A DNA stretch of 64,000 nucleotides from Eucommia ulmoides (lineage: Eukaryota; Streptophyta; Magnoliopsida; Garryales; Eucommiaceae): the NCBI GenBank assembly GCA_016647705.1, contig CM028333.1, positions 25,538,243 through 25,602,242 of the forward strand, written 5' to 3'. Position numbers and translations under genes: made by a program. The notes beneath the pieces were generated by a model that searched no databases, was not told the origin of the DNA, and saw nothing but the letters and a program-made list of their open reading frames with translations. Below are positions 51,748 through 64,000 of the stretch, in pieces (position 1 is the first letter of the stretch; each line of letters starts with the position of its first letter).

Positions 51748-53401
51748 CAAGCGCCAGACAGTTTAGATATTTTAGGATATTTTGTTGATATTTTGGATCC
51801 TATAAATATCATCTCTTCTCCCCCAAACACATGGTTAACATTTTTAGGAGTGTCTTGAGAGCTCCAAGGCCTATTAACCAAGAGAAGATCACAACGTGAA
51901 GAAGATGAAATGTTCTCGGAGCGGTTTTAGCGTCGATTCTTTGGATAACGGCTAGTCTCCTCATTTATCTCTTTTATTCTTAGTTTGTTGATAGTTTTGT
52001 ATATGTTTAGCTTGTTTTTAGATGTATATTTGGTTATACCTATGTATAGCTAAACATATATTGTCTAGGGAGCGATTCGTGTATGAATACGTTGTTTGAA
52101 TAAATCTATGTTTCGTTAATGGTTGTTCATGTTTATCCAATTGTGTTTACCGTTTTATTACAATCTTAATATGCTTGTTATAGTATTAAGGTTGATTTTG
52201 AGAATACAGGGTTTGACACTCGGAAGAGGTAACCCCCGGATTCTAACTAGGGTTTAAACACAACGCAACGATCTAATGACCTGGGAGGGCATTAGAAAGT
52301 TTACAATCCGTGACGTTAGGGAGAGACTCATGTGACCAAGTGTCGTATAGACATTTGAGGGAGACTTCGGCGTTGAGGCGAAGTCACATATTCATTCACT
52401 TTACACTCGGGAGAGGTAGTGAATGAGATTTCGATATCGAAATTGTCGAATAGGATGAACGCCGTTAATGTAAATTAGATTAAAACGAACACTTTTAAGT
52501 GGACGAAGTTAATCCCTAGGCAATTTACTCCCGTTAACGTCAATATTAGTATAATTAGTATAGTTAGTTTAATTAGTTTAGTTTATAATTATTATAAAAA
52601 CCTATTTTTTATCACCTAAATAAAGTAAGGTTATGACAATTACGGTACTCAATAATAATCTAATCCAATCCCTGTGGATACGAAGATCCATACTCTTCCC
52701 AATCTATACTAAAACTTGACCCGTAGATATGCGGTGAAAGTAGCGACGTAATTTACGCTCTACCATTAAATTGATTTATAGAATTATTGTAGATTACAAC
52801 AAAATAAATCAACTAGTAGCGTCCAAGATGGACAAAGATGTTGTTGTAATTAATCAATTGGTTACCTCCAAGAATGACAAGTCAACTCAATCAGTTGTTT
52901 CAAAGGATAACAACAATGGCATTGACAATTACAATGAGGTAACAAAAAAAATCGTCCCCAAGGGCGTTAGAAGTACAACTAACCCTTCTTAATTTGAATT
53001 CATTAAATTTGTTAAAGAGGTAGGTGTCCGGCCTGCTGATAAAGTATATCTGTAATGATTTTTAAGGCAAGTGCTAAATTATATGTTCATTTGTTGTCTT
53101 AGAAATATTGCATTGTGATTTTGAAAATCATATATATTTAAGTATATTAAAATACATACATATTATTTGGTTATATTATTCATATCATGGATTGAGTAAT
53201 GTTAGTATGATCAGTTATATTATAGCTTGATGGATTTTTCACGATAAACATGCTATGCATTTATTTGAATCAAGCATCATGTTCTAACTACCCAAAGTTT
53301 ATAGAAATTGATTTTATTCTTCATGATAAATTATATTACAAGTATTTGTGAATTATATGAGCAATTATATTGTTCATATATTATCATTGAGACATGCTCT
53401 A

Positions 53402-53641
53402 TGTAAGACTTAACTTTCGCACATACATATTTTTAATTGCATTTTAGAGCATTTAGAAAATAGTGGGGTTTATTGTGTTATTTAATTTTCACTTTGAAAA
53501 CTTTAAGGGTCATTATAGTATTTAAAAAATTGATTTTAAAAACTTTGGGTGTTAAATGTTAATTTTAATTTTGATTTTTAAAAGTTGAGGAATTATTATG
53601 TTATTTGAAATATATAGTGTATATATAATGTAAAATATATA

Positions 53642-53674
<33 letters not shown>

Positions 53675-55037
53675 ATATTGATAATTTTAAATAAAAATAT
53701 TTAAATTGTGAAATAATTAATTTATAGTAAAAATTATAATGATAATTTTTAGTATTTCGTTGACTAATAAATATTATTAATAGTTGGTTAATATTTTTTT
53801 GGTAGATTTAATTATCAGTTAGAATTTTTTTATGATTGTTGTTTTAATATTTTCGTACAGTTAATATTGACTTAAGAAATGAGCGTCTAATAAATTACGT
53901 TTAATTAGAAAAGTTTAGGAATGGAAAAAATTACATTTTAGTGTCACACATTACACTCATTTCATTGCATATTAGGTTTATTTAGATAAATTCTTAGTTT
54001 AGACCCTGTCGTTGTTAGGTTCACAGGCAACATTGACTACGACAAATTTTAATGACATCTTATTAGCAGCGCAATTTTCGAAATGAGTGTACTATCTTCT
54101 ATGTGAATTATCAAATTATATTTTCGTACTAAATTGTGAAAAAGAAAAGATGTATTAAAATTGATAGTTTTATAACTTTAGATAGATCAAGTAAATAGTT
54201 AAATATGGAAAATAATTTTTGTTATTGTCCGACTATGTCATAGTGTGGTCTCCAAAGGAGGGCATGTCCTGCGGAATTTTGTTGGTCCTAACAAGAGGGC
54301 ATATCCTGTAGGACATTATGTTGTGACTTGATAAGATGACAAGTTCTACAGGTGATTGATATATATATTGTTGTTGTTGTTGTTGTTGATGATTATTATT
54401 ATTATCATGATATGGTGGTATATACCACGTGTTGACTCCTACCATTGGAGATATTGAATGACTTTAACACTGATGACAACTTTAGGTTACACAGTTATAC
54501 ATGTTATGATATCATTATAACTCTCGATCGTGAGGTGAAATGATTATATGGTTAGTCGGAAAATATGTTTTTGGTATTTTATTATATAAAAGTGATTTGA
54601 TTGGTTGATTTATATTTAGTTGTTTTGTCACGATGATATATGTGAATTTCATTACTGTTTAGTGGGATTATATTATGTTTTGGAAAATATCATTGCGGTT
54701 ACATTCTGTTTTGGAAAATGGATTATGAAAAATGTACTTAATCCATAAATTATTTTTATATTATGAAGACAGTATACTGATAAAATATTTTGTCTCAAGT
54801 ACTCCAATTAGATACGGGTCCACTATAGGCGTTAGATAGAGTAAGAGGGTAGTGTGGGTTTGAGGCTATCAGGGAAGTTGTTGGTAGTCAGTGGTTCAAA
54901 CTTTTGTAGTGTTACAGAAAAACTGGATAAGTATAGTAGAATTTTGAGTTAGTAAATTCTATAAATTTATGTCAGCTGACAGTTATTGTATATTTCTTAT
55001 TGGTTGGGTAACATCAAGTCAAGGTCACGCCTATTGT
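53402..55037 (+). mobile_element. Tekay-type gypsy LTR, 3' end cut short
   Basis: Starts TGTAAGACTTAACTTTCGCAC, matching the 37742 LTR. It runs through CACGTGTTGACTCCTACCATTGG (about 54427), also found in the other copies, to AAGTCAAGGTCACGCC (about 55016-55031). The expected end (GGTGTGACA) is missing. A (TG)n tract lies at about 53643-53668. Confidence 0.7.
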
Positions 55038-55679
55038 TATTTTTATTTTTATCAGAGTGGTGCAACAGATGCGTGGTGGTAGAGTGGTTTGTCCCTTTAC
55101 TTCTATTTCTCCGTAAAAATAAAAAAAGAGTGATACCAAATGGTGACCTTGGGAAACTGGGTCGGTACACTCTATGTTCTTGCACTTTATTGTTGAAATG
55201 ATTTTGATTCTATCTAAAGAGAACTTATCAATTGGTATCATGAAATGAATAATGTTGACTTATTTGAAATTATATTATTTCATGATGTATTGAAATGTTT
55301 TGACGATCTCTTGAAATTGTCACAAGATGATTAGATTAATTTTTGTTCTCTTCATGATCCCCACTTTCGATGTGACAAAGGGAGAGAGAATATGATATTT
55401 TCGTTCTAATGTTATTGGGAGAAAGAACATGATATTAAGGAGAAAAAGTTATATGATGTTGTATGTGTTCTCCTAGCATGAATTCATGAGTATAATTAAA
55501 AATGAGGAACAATAATGTTTTATGGTTAAACTGAAAATCTTTTTGATTAATGTTCATGTTTCTCATTAATAGTGCTTAAACGAGTTAAAAAATCCATCCT
55601 CAGATATAGAGAGAGCGTGGTTACATTATCTTTTTGAGAAAATATTAAAATTAATTGCCATCATAAAAAAGTGGTAGAA
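55038..55679 (+). other. 3' interior of the plus-strand copia element
   Basis: AT-rich, no intact frame and no recognised domain. It ends in the purine tract before the LTR at 55680. Confidence 0.45.
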
Positions 55680-56626
55680 TGTTGAACCTAATATTTTGAT
55701 GAACAATTAAACATTGATATTTTATAGAATTCATGGTTTACTGAGTGGTTTCAATTTAAAAGTTGCATAGGTTGAAATGAGATAAAGATTTGATTGAGAA
55801 GAGGAATCTTCGAAGAATATGTAACGGGTGCAAAATGACAATGATGAAGACATGTAGAGTATTGAAGGCATTGAAGACAACTAGGTGAAAATAATTATTT
55901 ACTTATATACTCTTAATGCAACCCGAATTAAGATCTCGCAAGACACTTTAAAATGAATTAATCTTATGTGTTGTGATATTTTTAGGGGTCTAAAGTGTGT
56001 TTATAATGTGCTAAGTATGTGAAATGGTTTTGATTAAGGACCGAATTGAAAAAATAGTTTTAATGCTTAAAATGATATTTTTCTCATTAATTCGGTCAAT
56101 CGGCGCAAGGGGTCGGTTGACTGACCAAAATAGTGTGTTTTGGAAGTGGAATGGGTGACCTATTGGTTAATTCGGTCAACCGACAAGTTGGGTCGGTCGA
56201 CTAATAAATCCAGTAGCAGAAATAGGAAGTAATGGGAACTTTTGGTCCAATCGGTCAACTGAATGGACCAACACAATGGTCAAATTAATGGCCGTTGTTA
56301 GGAGTAGGTTAATCAACGGCGAAGGGCTTGTCGACCGACGTGGTTAATCAACATGTTAACTGATTTGTTTTCTGGTCAAGGTATTTCAGTTTTGATGATT
56401 CCAAGGGAAGATTTTAATGGAATTTAAAGTATTTTCGAAATATATCATGATATATATAATTCATATTTAATTGGTTCATTTAATTAAAGTAAGTAAATAC
56501 TTCATATTTCTATGGATTTCGATCTGAAAAAGCTTTAAGGACCCAAATGAGTTTTTTCCAAGAATATTTTTAAACCAAAATGAGTTTTTCTAAGAATATT
56601 TTTAAATAAAAAAATATCTATTTTGA

Positions 56627-56662
<36 letters not shown>

Positions 56663-57876
56663 GTATATATGTGGGGGGGGTGTTGGGATGTCATTTTTAG
56701 TCATGATATTTGAAAACTAGCCGTTGGAGGTCTAATTTTATATTTATGTAAAGAGACCTGCGGGATTGAGTTTTAGTCATCAAGAACCATCAGATTTGTT
56801 CTTTCTAAGAAAGATTTTGTCTCTGAAATTATTCATTGAGTTCTTGATCTAAGGCGTTCATTGTTCTTGTTACCGGTCTAGGTTTTGCTATCGAGTTGTT
56901 CTAATCATTTTCGACAAATCTTGGTGATATTGTTCCAAGTTATTGGTTTTATTTTATTATATTATTTTGATTAATTGCTTGGATAAGATATTTAAGAAAA
57001 GTTGCTTTTGAACTTAATTCTTGAAATATTTTTACATGATTTTTTAATTGAAAAATCTGATTTCGTGCTACTTATGTGCTACTCGTTATTTTTTATACTC
57101 AGATTTATTTGCTTCACATTGTATCTATCACTTTGTTATTATTCGAGAAATTAATTGAGTATATCTGTATTGAGGTGGTAGAAATTTCTTGCGGGAAAAA
57201 ACTTTATATTTTTTTGTATTTATGAGTTCGAGTGGATTTGAGCATTTTAATCGGTGACTAATCAGGGTAGCTATATTTCAATCTTTATCCTGAGAAAAAG
57301 ATTAGGGTTTGATCTTTGGCCTGCAAAAATATTAGGCTAGTCTTTTCGTTTGAAAATATTAGGTTGTGATTCTTCTTGTAATAGAACTAGAGAGAAAAAA
57401 GGTTTTCCTTATACATGCGAAAGGATAAGTGTAATAGTAGTAGATTAATTTTTAGCTTGTAAAAGAATCAGGTTTGTAAAGGTTGATTCTGAGCCTGAAA
57501 AAATAATCAGGATAGTGAGGGTTTGATTTTGAGCCTAGGAAAAGCATTAGGTTAGTCTTTAGCCTGTGAAAAAGATTATAAGGGTTTGGTTCCGACATGT
57601 GAAAGGAATCAGATTTAGTTGATTGTGAATCTCTATGGAGCTCGGAGGATTGGATGTAGGTAAGAGTAGCTTATCAAACTAGGATATATCGTTGTGTACT
57701 ACATTGTCATTTTTTTTATTTGTTTAGGTGTGTACTTAATTAAACACATTTCTATTGCTTAACAAGATAATTATCAATTAAGAAAATTGACAACATGTGT
57801 GTTGAATTTATTATTTAAATTTTTGCAATTACCCAATTCACCCCCCTCTTGGGTAGCTCATTGGGTCCATAAAGAA

Positions 57877-60414
57877 TACTACACACAACATCTCTATTTG
57901 GTTGAACATGAGACTCTACATTTAATTGAGACTACATGTGTTCTGTGATTAGGGTGGGAAGGTAAATCTTAGACTCATTAACTATGAAATGAAGAGGAAA
58001 CGTGTTAAAGTATGTGACCAAGGAGTGGTGGCTACTACGAGGAGCAAGAGAATAGGTAATTATGGAACGGTAGATGCGCTTCTCGAGAATTGGAGATGTT
58101 GATCTATTATCAATGATATGCAAATCTTGACAACTTTGAACGAGATTAAAATTATAACTTTAGTCAACAACTCTTTAAAGTGAACAGGCCTACTACAAAT
58201 AACCTTTCTTTTATTCAAATCATTTTCAAACTTCAATTCATTTTTTTTTACTGAAGAACTCTTTATTACTGAATTCCAGTTAACAACTCCTTCCTTTATT
58301 CCCCACTAATTTGTTAACCATCCTGTTGAATAACTAATGAAAACCTGAAATCTATATACCCCCAAAAATACGATTTCAGACAAATTCTAGGGAAATGGAA
58401 AGAAATTTAACAATCCTAAGAAAGATACAAGGAGAGAACACATAATGGATTATATCTTACAAAGAGTAATGGATTTGAAGAAGGAAAACAATGAAACTGA
58501 TCAATATTGACGAAGTCCACTAGGATTCAATGAGCACCCTTCATTAACTTGAAATCGTTCCTCATACCATTAAAAATTTAATAGATCTAGCCTATTTGAG
58601 AATAGATTCTTGAGTTTATGTGAGAATGAATGGACTTGTGACTTTGAAACTCAGAGAGAATGCGAATAAGGTAAAAAGTGAGAAAGCAACCCTAGATTCA
58701 TGAAGTTAACCCATCAACAATCGATCGACCATTCTATAGGGCGGTCGACTTACCCTAATCCATTTAACCCCTTCAGATACATACCGCATATTGTTGGTCG
58801 ACCAATTATCTCTTTGGTCGACTGGATAGGCATATGTTTCACGTTTTTGTTAGTTTTAGCCTCATACGTTTCTCAAGTGATCCACATAATTATTCAAATT
58901 AAAAACTCATAAACTATCAAATTTAAAACACATAAACTACTAAACAAATTAGTTTAAAAAATAATTTTAATCAGTAGAATAATGCGATGCATTTGTCTCC
59001 CTAACAAAATTTATATATTTAAATTTATGGAAATTCGACACACCTTTTCATCCTTGGGAGCTACTAGTGTATGTACCTTAATTTTATGATTAATACAAGT
59101 ATTGATCTCCTCTGTAGCAACTGATTGAGTTGTTTTGACATTCTGAGAAGAAACAAGTTGATTTACCTTGATAATATCTTCATTTTGAATGGAAATTTCT
59201 GGTTTAACTTCGGTAACAAGCTCTTTGCCTTTCTGGGATACTTGTGATTGGTCAATCTTGTGACGATCCTCAATGATTTCATGCACTGATTTCTTTTAAT
59301 TTTGAGATTGTAATTTTTTTTTGGGTGATAATCATTGTTTTATCTGAAAAATTGAACTTGTGGCTTTATGAAATCATCCACTTTACACTTATGTATATTG
59401 TTTCCAGTCATCCTCCTTGGCCCAGCAAACCTTGCATCTTTGCCTTGCATATTGTTTCCATTCATCTTGCTTGGCCCAACAAATCTTGCATTTGTACTTG
59501 TATGATATTTTTTAGGTATCCAATTGTTTCTGGATCCAATTAGATAACCATGTAGTTGATAACACCATTTCTAAAGGTGACCATATTTCCCACAATAATA
59601 GCATCTAAAAGTATTTAAGTGCTTCTTAAGATAATCAATTTTTCTCTGTAGGGACTCGATATCGATACTGATGCTGAGAGACTGCCTTTGGATCTATTGG
59701 TTTTTCTAAAACTTTAGATTTCTCAAAATTATTGAATTTATCAACAGTCTCATTGAGCTCCCTTTGAATTTGTTCAAGTGAGCGTTCCAAAGAACTAACA
59801 TTCACTTAAAGACCAAATTTTTTCTTGTGCATAAATTCAAGATTATTCTTAAGAATTCGACAATTATTTTCAACATAATGAATATTTAAACGTGCTCTTT
59901 TAAGTTCACATCTTGAATTTTTTTAATTCAACATTTAAACCCTCATTTAATTTGTCAAGATTTCTAAGATTCTTAATTTCTTGTTGAAGACTTGAAATAT
60001 CGTTCTTTAGAAAATAATTTTCTTCTTCAAGGAATTCAATTTTGTCAAGCAAGTTGTTATTCTCAAATAGAGAATTAAAAAATTCATTAGTTTCAAAATA
60101 TTTGTCTAAATCTTTCTTTTTACGTGATAAATTAGTACCAAACTTCTTATTTTCAAGAATCGCAATTTTCTAGGAAAGCTTTAATTTTCCTATAGCAAAA
60201 AACTTTGTAAAAATAACAAGTTTCTCCATAGTTTTATTGGCAGCCACATCATCTTTATCTTTATCAATCCTACTAAAAAACATTGTTTCTCAGAACAAGC
60301 ATGCGGTACATGTTGACTATCAAAATCACATAAAATATTTTCCTCAGTGCAATCCATGTGAACGTGTTAACTAGGATGCGAAGCCTATTAAGCTGAATCA
60401 ACTCTGATATCAAT
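57877..60414 (-). mobile_element. 5' interior of the minus-strand copia element
   Basis: On the minus strand, from the primer site at about 60407 leftwards, a gag-like region has long E/K/L/N-rich heptads and a CCHC-type knuckle (about 59600). A two-copy repeat of about 60 bp follows (59395-59490). A degraded stretch (58140-58900) contains four GGTCGAC sites (about 58728-58820), and a transposon-associated reading lies at 58123-57932. Broken in many places. Confidence 0.6.
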
Positions 60415-60580
60415 TGTTGACCCAAAGATCTATCCAATAAAGAAGGTGGTGAATCGATTAGTTTAAAACAAATTAAAATGATTTATCAATTAATTAAATC
60501 ACCAATTTCCCTAACCATTTATTATCTTGAGTTTAAGCAAAAATGTGTTTATCTAAGTGCATAACCAACCAAGTAAGGAT

Positions 60581-62613
60581 GTCACACCCTACCTCGGACC
60601 CCAATGCCCGAGGCTAGGCGTGACCTCAACCTGATACTACGCAACCAAAACAATACATACATAACTGACTTAAAGTTTAATATTATAAACTCAAAATTTA
60701 GGGATTGTACATGTCCCAAAATATTCCATAGCAAAACTACAAAATTCGAACCCTTCTCGATCAATATCTTTCTTGACAGCCCAAAAAAACGACACCACCC
60801 TCTGACTTTATCTAACGCCAGTAGTGGACCTATCTCTATTTGGAGTACCTGTGATAAAATATTTTATCGATGTACTGTCTTCATAATATAAAAATAATTA
60901 ATGGATCAAGTACATTTATCGTAATTTTTTTTTCAAAATAGAAATAAGCCAAAATTGACTAATATCAAAATCTCACATATATCATCATAATAAAATGACT
61001 GAATTTAAATCAACTGATCAAATTAGTTTTATATAATAAAATACCACACATATACTTTTCTATTAGCCATAGGATCGTTTCACCTTACAATCGGGAGTTA
61101 TGACGGTACCGTAACTTGTACAACTATACAATCTAAAGTTGCCATTTGTGTTAGAGCCATTTAATATCTCCAATGGTATGAGTCAACACGTGGTATAAAC
61201 CATCATATCATAATGATAATCGTCATCATCATCATCAATAACAACAACAACAATATATATTAACCACCTGCATAACTTGTCCTCATGTTAAGTCACAATA
61301 CAATATCCTACAAGATATGCCTTCCTATTAGGACTAACAACATACCGCAGGACATACCCTCATGTCAGGACCATACTATCGCACAGTCGGATAGTAATAA
61401 AATCACTTTCCACATTTAATATTTTACTTGATCCATCTAATGTTATAAAAATGTGTATTTTAATAAATCATTTTCTTTTTCATAATTTAGTACAAAAATA
61501 TAATTTAACAATTTACATAGAAGACAATACACTCACCTCGATATTTGCACTGCTATTATGCTACCACTGAAATATTAATGTAGTCGTTGTCGCCTAAGAA
61601 CCTAATAACGATATGGGCTAAACTAAAAATTTAACTAAATAACTCTAATATGACATGAAATACGTGACACTAAAAATGCAATTTTTCTGATTTCCAAATT
61701 TTTTTAATTATATAAAATTTACTAAAACGAAATGCCTTATTTTCTTAACCCAATATTAATTATACAACTAAAATATTATAACTACATATATAAAATTTAT
61801 CAATTAATAATTTAACTATAAAGAAAAATATTAACTAACTATTAATGATATTACTAGGCAATGAAATACCGAAAATATCATTCTAAGCAATTTTTATTTC
61901 TTGAAATTAAAATTTTCACGATTTAAATATTTTTATTAAAATTATAAATTCAATGTTTATATATATATATATATATATATACCGTGAATATATATAGATA
62001 TATTTGTTATCTATTTTATATATATACATACACATGCACCTTGCCAATAAAAACCATAAAGATTAGAAAGTTAATTACCTGAGAGTGTCTAAAGAGAGAG
62101 AGTGTCGGGAGTTAGGAAAATAGTTTTTTTTTTTTCATCATTTATTTAGATATATGCTTGGTTATGTATATATAGGGAGATGAAGAAGTCCTATGTCATC
62201 TCAATGATCCTCATTTATTTATTTAATTATTTTTTATGTATAGATGTGCAAAGGAAAAAATGTGGCACATAATTGCCACTCTTTTGCAAATTTAACTAAG
62301 GATTTGCCACCTATTATTATTATTATTATAAATATTTACGCCAATCATCCCTTAAAATAAAGAAAATATTACTTATACCTTAAATTTAAAAACTATATTT
62401 TTAGATAATATAATAACCCCAAAACTTTTAGAGGTTAAATTAAATTAATATATATAAACCATCAAAGTTTTTTAAAACCAATTTTTTAAATACCATAATA
62501 ATCCCTTAAAAAACAATTAGGTAAAATTTAAATGTCCCAACGGACCCTATTATTTTCCAAATATTAAAAAATGCAAATAAAAATAGGCACATGAAAAAAA
62601 TTGGATCTTACAA
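60581..62613 (-). mobile_element. Tekay-type gypsy solo LTR
   Basis: Starts TGTCACACCCTACCTCGG and ends TTGGATCTTACA on the plus strand (reverse orientation), 2033 bp. Flanks AAGGA (60576-60580) and AAAGA (62614-62618) form a 5-bp duplication with one difference. It is the longest copy of this LTR in the window and serves as the reference for the 37742, 53402 and 63475 copies. No interior. Confidence 0.88.
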
Positions 62614-63474
62614 AAGATAAAGAAATTGAATACACATATTTATCTTGGTTCGACAAACTACCATTACCTACGTCTGGTCCCTTGAGCTATCGCAGGGATT
62701 TTGCAGTCCACTAACCTTAATCTCTTTTTCAGGTAGAAATCAAACCCTTACAATCATTTTCACTGGCTTAGGATTAACCTAATTATTTTCTCAGGCTCAA
62801 AATCAAACATTTACAATCTCTTTTTTCACAGGTGCAATTTTTTTACAAGTTGAGAATCAAACCTACCTTATTAATAAGGTAAAGACTAACCCTGATTAGA
62901 GATTGACCCAATATGTTTAATCCTCTCACACTCACAAGAATACAAAAAATACATGTTTCTCTCACATGAGTTTCTACTACCTCAATTCAAGATATATTTA
63001 ATTAATGTTCCAATATACTAAGTGATAGAATTATGTGAGAATACAAATATGATATTATCAATTAAAGCACAGAGATTATGTAAATCAGATTATTAGGAAA
63101 AAATCGTTTCATAGGATATTTCAATATATTCAAAATAAAAAATGATTTTTATCAAACAAATTACTACGAGCTTAGACAAGGATATTCATCACGTAAATCA
63201 CAGAAATTTGAGCACGTAAAGCAATTAGAGAGATCTTACTGAAGTTTCTTGAAAATATGTAGGGCCAATAGTTTAGCACAAAAACTGGTATTAAAATGAT
63301 GAAAGTTCGATCAAGAACTTTTTCAAAAATCTCTCAAAAATATATTTTAGCAAAATAACTCTCTTTTCAAAAAAATGATTTCAATATCTTGTTCTTGATG
63401 ATTTAAAAAACAAATAGGGGTATATATATATATATATATATATAGGATTTAAACAATACATATAATGACTATAT

Positions 63475-63979
63475 TGTAAAGCCTAATTTTGTGCATGCAT
63501 ATTTCCAGTTGCATTTTAGAACATTTAGAAAAATATTGGGGTTCATTGTGTTATCCAAATTTTACCTTAAAATTTTTAGTGGTTATTAGGATATTTAAAA
63601 ATTTAATTTTAAAAACTTTAGGAGTTAATATGTTAATTTTAATTTTGACTTTTAAAAAGTTTAGTGATTATTAAATCATTTAAAATATAATTTGGGGATA
63701 TAATTAATATTTCTTTTACCTCAAGAGAGATAATTAGTGTAAATAAATAAATTAAAAAAATAAAAATAAATAAGTATGCGGTTAACATTGTTTCCTAAAT
63801 AAAGAAGGAAACAAGTTTAAAGTGCACGCGCGCGCACACACACACACACATATATCCACAATTTACTTAATTTGTTTTTTATACTAGTACATGTTTATAT
63901 ATTTGTTGGTTGGTAGGGTAATATCAAGTCGAGGTCACGCTTGGCCTCAGTCGTTGGGGCCCCGGGGTGGGGTGTGACA
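63475..63979 (+). mobile_element. Short Tekay-type gypsy LTR at the window edge
   Basis: Starts TGTAAAGCCTAATTTT and ends GGGGTGTGACA. It is followed by TTTTTGGTATTTGAGC, a primer-site-like string, before the window ends. Only 505 bp against about 2 kb for the other copies, so it has a large internal deletion or is a short variant. A (CG/CA)n tract lies at about 63827-63852. It may be the 5' LTR of an element continuing to the right. Confidence 0.65.
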
Positions 63980-64000
63980 GTTTTTGGTATTTGAGCGTAG

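Larger units (their letters stand above)
47287..52765 (+). mobile_element. Athila derivative with gag but no pol
   Basis: The 5' LTR is 47287-48661 and the 3' LTR 51368-52765. The primer site TGGCGCCGTTGCCGGGGA (48668-48685) is complementary to tRNA-Asp, the Athila hallmark. The interior has a gag-like reading (48794-49069: AWDRYKEMLFQFPNH, LTMDEAYRLLEDMAE) and a later frame (49541-49795). The Athila-type block AAGCGCTTCTTGGGAGGCA follows at 49811, then a long 3' untranslated region ends in TTTGGGGGTATT. Protease, RT and integrase are absent, so it depended on other copies. Gag has a few breaks. No clear target duplication (ATCAA against TTAAA). The LTRs differ often, so it is old. Confidence 0.85.
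41482..57871 (+). mobile_element. Long-LTR copia element on the plus strand, nested
   Basis: The 5' LTR is 41482-43426 (shortened by an internal deletion near its start) and the 3' LTR 55680-57871. Both start TGTTGAACCTAATATTTTGA. The element is flanked by the 5-bp duplication AAGAA (41477-41481 and 57872-57876). The primer site is TTGGTATCAGAGCTG (43428) and the purine tract before the 3' LTR AAAAAAGTGGTAGAA. The interior is remnants: gag tail (about 46860-47286), linker (52766 to about 53045) and an AT-rich 3' region (55040-55679). Three gypsy insertions separate them. It is a relative of the element that hosts it. Many breaks; no pol domain seen. Confidence 0.8.
38786..63420 (-). mobile_element. 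Long-LTR copia element on the minus strand, heavily nested
   Basis: The 3' LTR is 38786-40439. A purine-rich 3' internal region lies from 40440 to 41476, then resumes at 57877 after the 41482-57871 insertion. The internal region ends at a primer site (complement of TGATATCAAT, about 60407-60414). The 5' LTR starts at 60415, is interrupted by the solo LTR at 60581-62613, and matches the 3' LTR to about 63420. Its remaining part is missing or beyond the window. The gag region (60370 down to about 59000) has coiled-coil-like heptads and a CCHC-type knuckle (CYYCGKYGH at about 59600), then a Q/V/T-rich linker (59286-59011). Near 57930-58120 the reading resembles plant transposon-associated LARD proteins. 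No intact pol. Many breaks. Confidence 0.75.

Noticed and set aside
1-64000. Search for a multi-gene novel system
   Set aside because: Apart from CESA, all coding traces belong to known retroelement families; no unexplained conserved reading frame was found.

Overview
This window is nuclear DNA from a flowering plant, probably a eudicot. It holds one recognisable host gene, an intact-looking cellulose synthase catalytic subunit most like CESA3 (coding span 12967-21601, 14 coding exons, about 1083 residues). Nearly everything else is transposable-element sequence, much of it nested. I see no rRNA gene, functional tRNA, CRISPR array or bacterial-style operon.

Left flank (1-12178): an old Ty1/copia element with a short LTR (1-8758) is split by a non-autonomous copia element with 2.2-kb LTRs (975-8006, target duplication AGTTC). 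The 5' LTR of that element is itself split by an inverted solo LTR of the same family (2746-4928, duplication GTAAC). Then come a small TIR element (8830-9062) and a 1.4-kb foldback element (9725-11135). About 1 kb of unannotated sequence separates the foldback from the CESA leader.

Gene (about 12180-22037): the leader appears to contain an intron and short upstream ORFs. Exon 1 encodes only eight residues. Intron 2 carries a SINE split by a TRIM (13881-14328, duplication GGCAC). The last exon begins with a GC-rich stretch unlike the rest of the gene. The protein carries the RING-type zinc finger, the D / DCD / TED / QVLRW glycosyltransferase signature and the transmembrane arrangement of plasma-membrane cellulose synthases.

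Middle (22038-38785): an RTE-type LINE on the minus strand (22038-23317 and 31440-31645) is interrupted by a large Sirevirus-like copia element (23453-31439) whose outer side carries a second partial internal region. Next are a gypsy LTR and gag fragment split by a 2.1-kb solo LTR (32215-34324, duplication ACTAG), an AT-rich patch with a probable plastid trnA fragment (36010-36077), and the 3' end of a Tekay/Del-type gypsy element (36790-38785).

Right flank (38786-64000): a minus-strand copia element with long LTRs (38786 to at least 63420) sits in that gypsy LTR. It contains a plus-strand relative (41482-57871, duplication AAGAA). That relative contains Athila-type gypsy pieces (43475-46832, itself holding an inverted solo LTR at 44425-45860), an Athila derivative with gag but no pol (47287-52765), and a gypsy LTR (53402-55037). 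Further gypsy LTRs are at 60581-62613 and 63475-63979. The deepest nesting is five layers.

The pattern most worth a second look lies inside the LTRs. The Athila LTRs carry arrays of a 14-bp palindrome with conserved outer arms (ACCGC/GCGGT) and a four-base centre that differs between LTR variants (TGCA, CGCG, CTAG), repeating every 42 bp in the clearest copies. The unrelated Sirevirus-like LTRs carry paired GTCGAC palindromes repeating every 52 bp. Both periods are close to whole turns of B-DNA.
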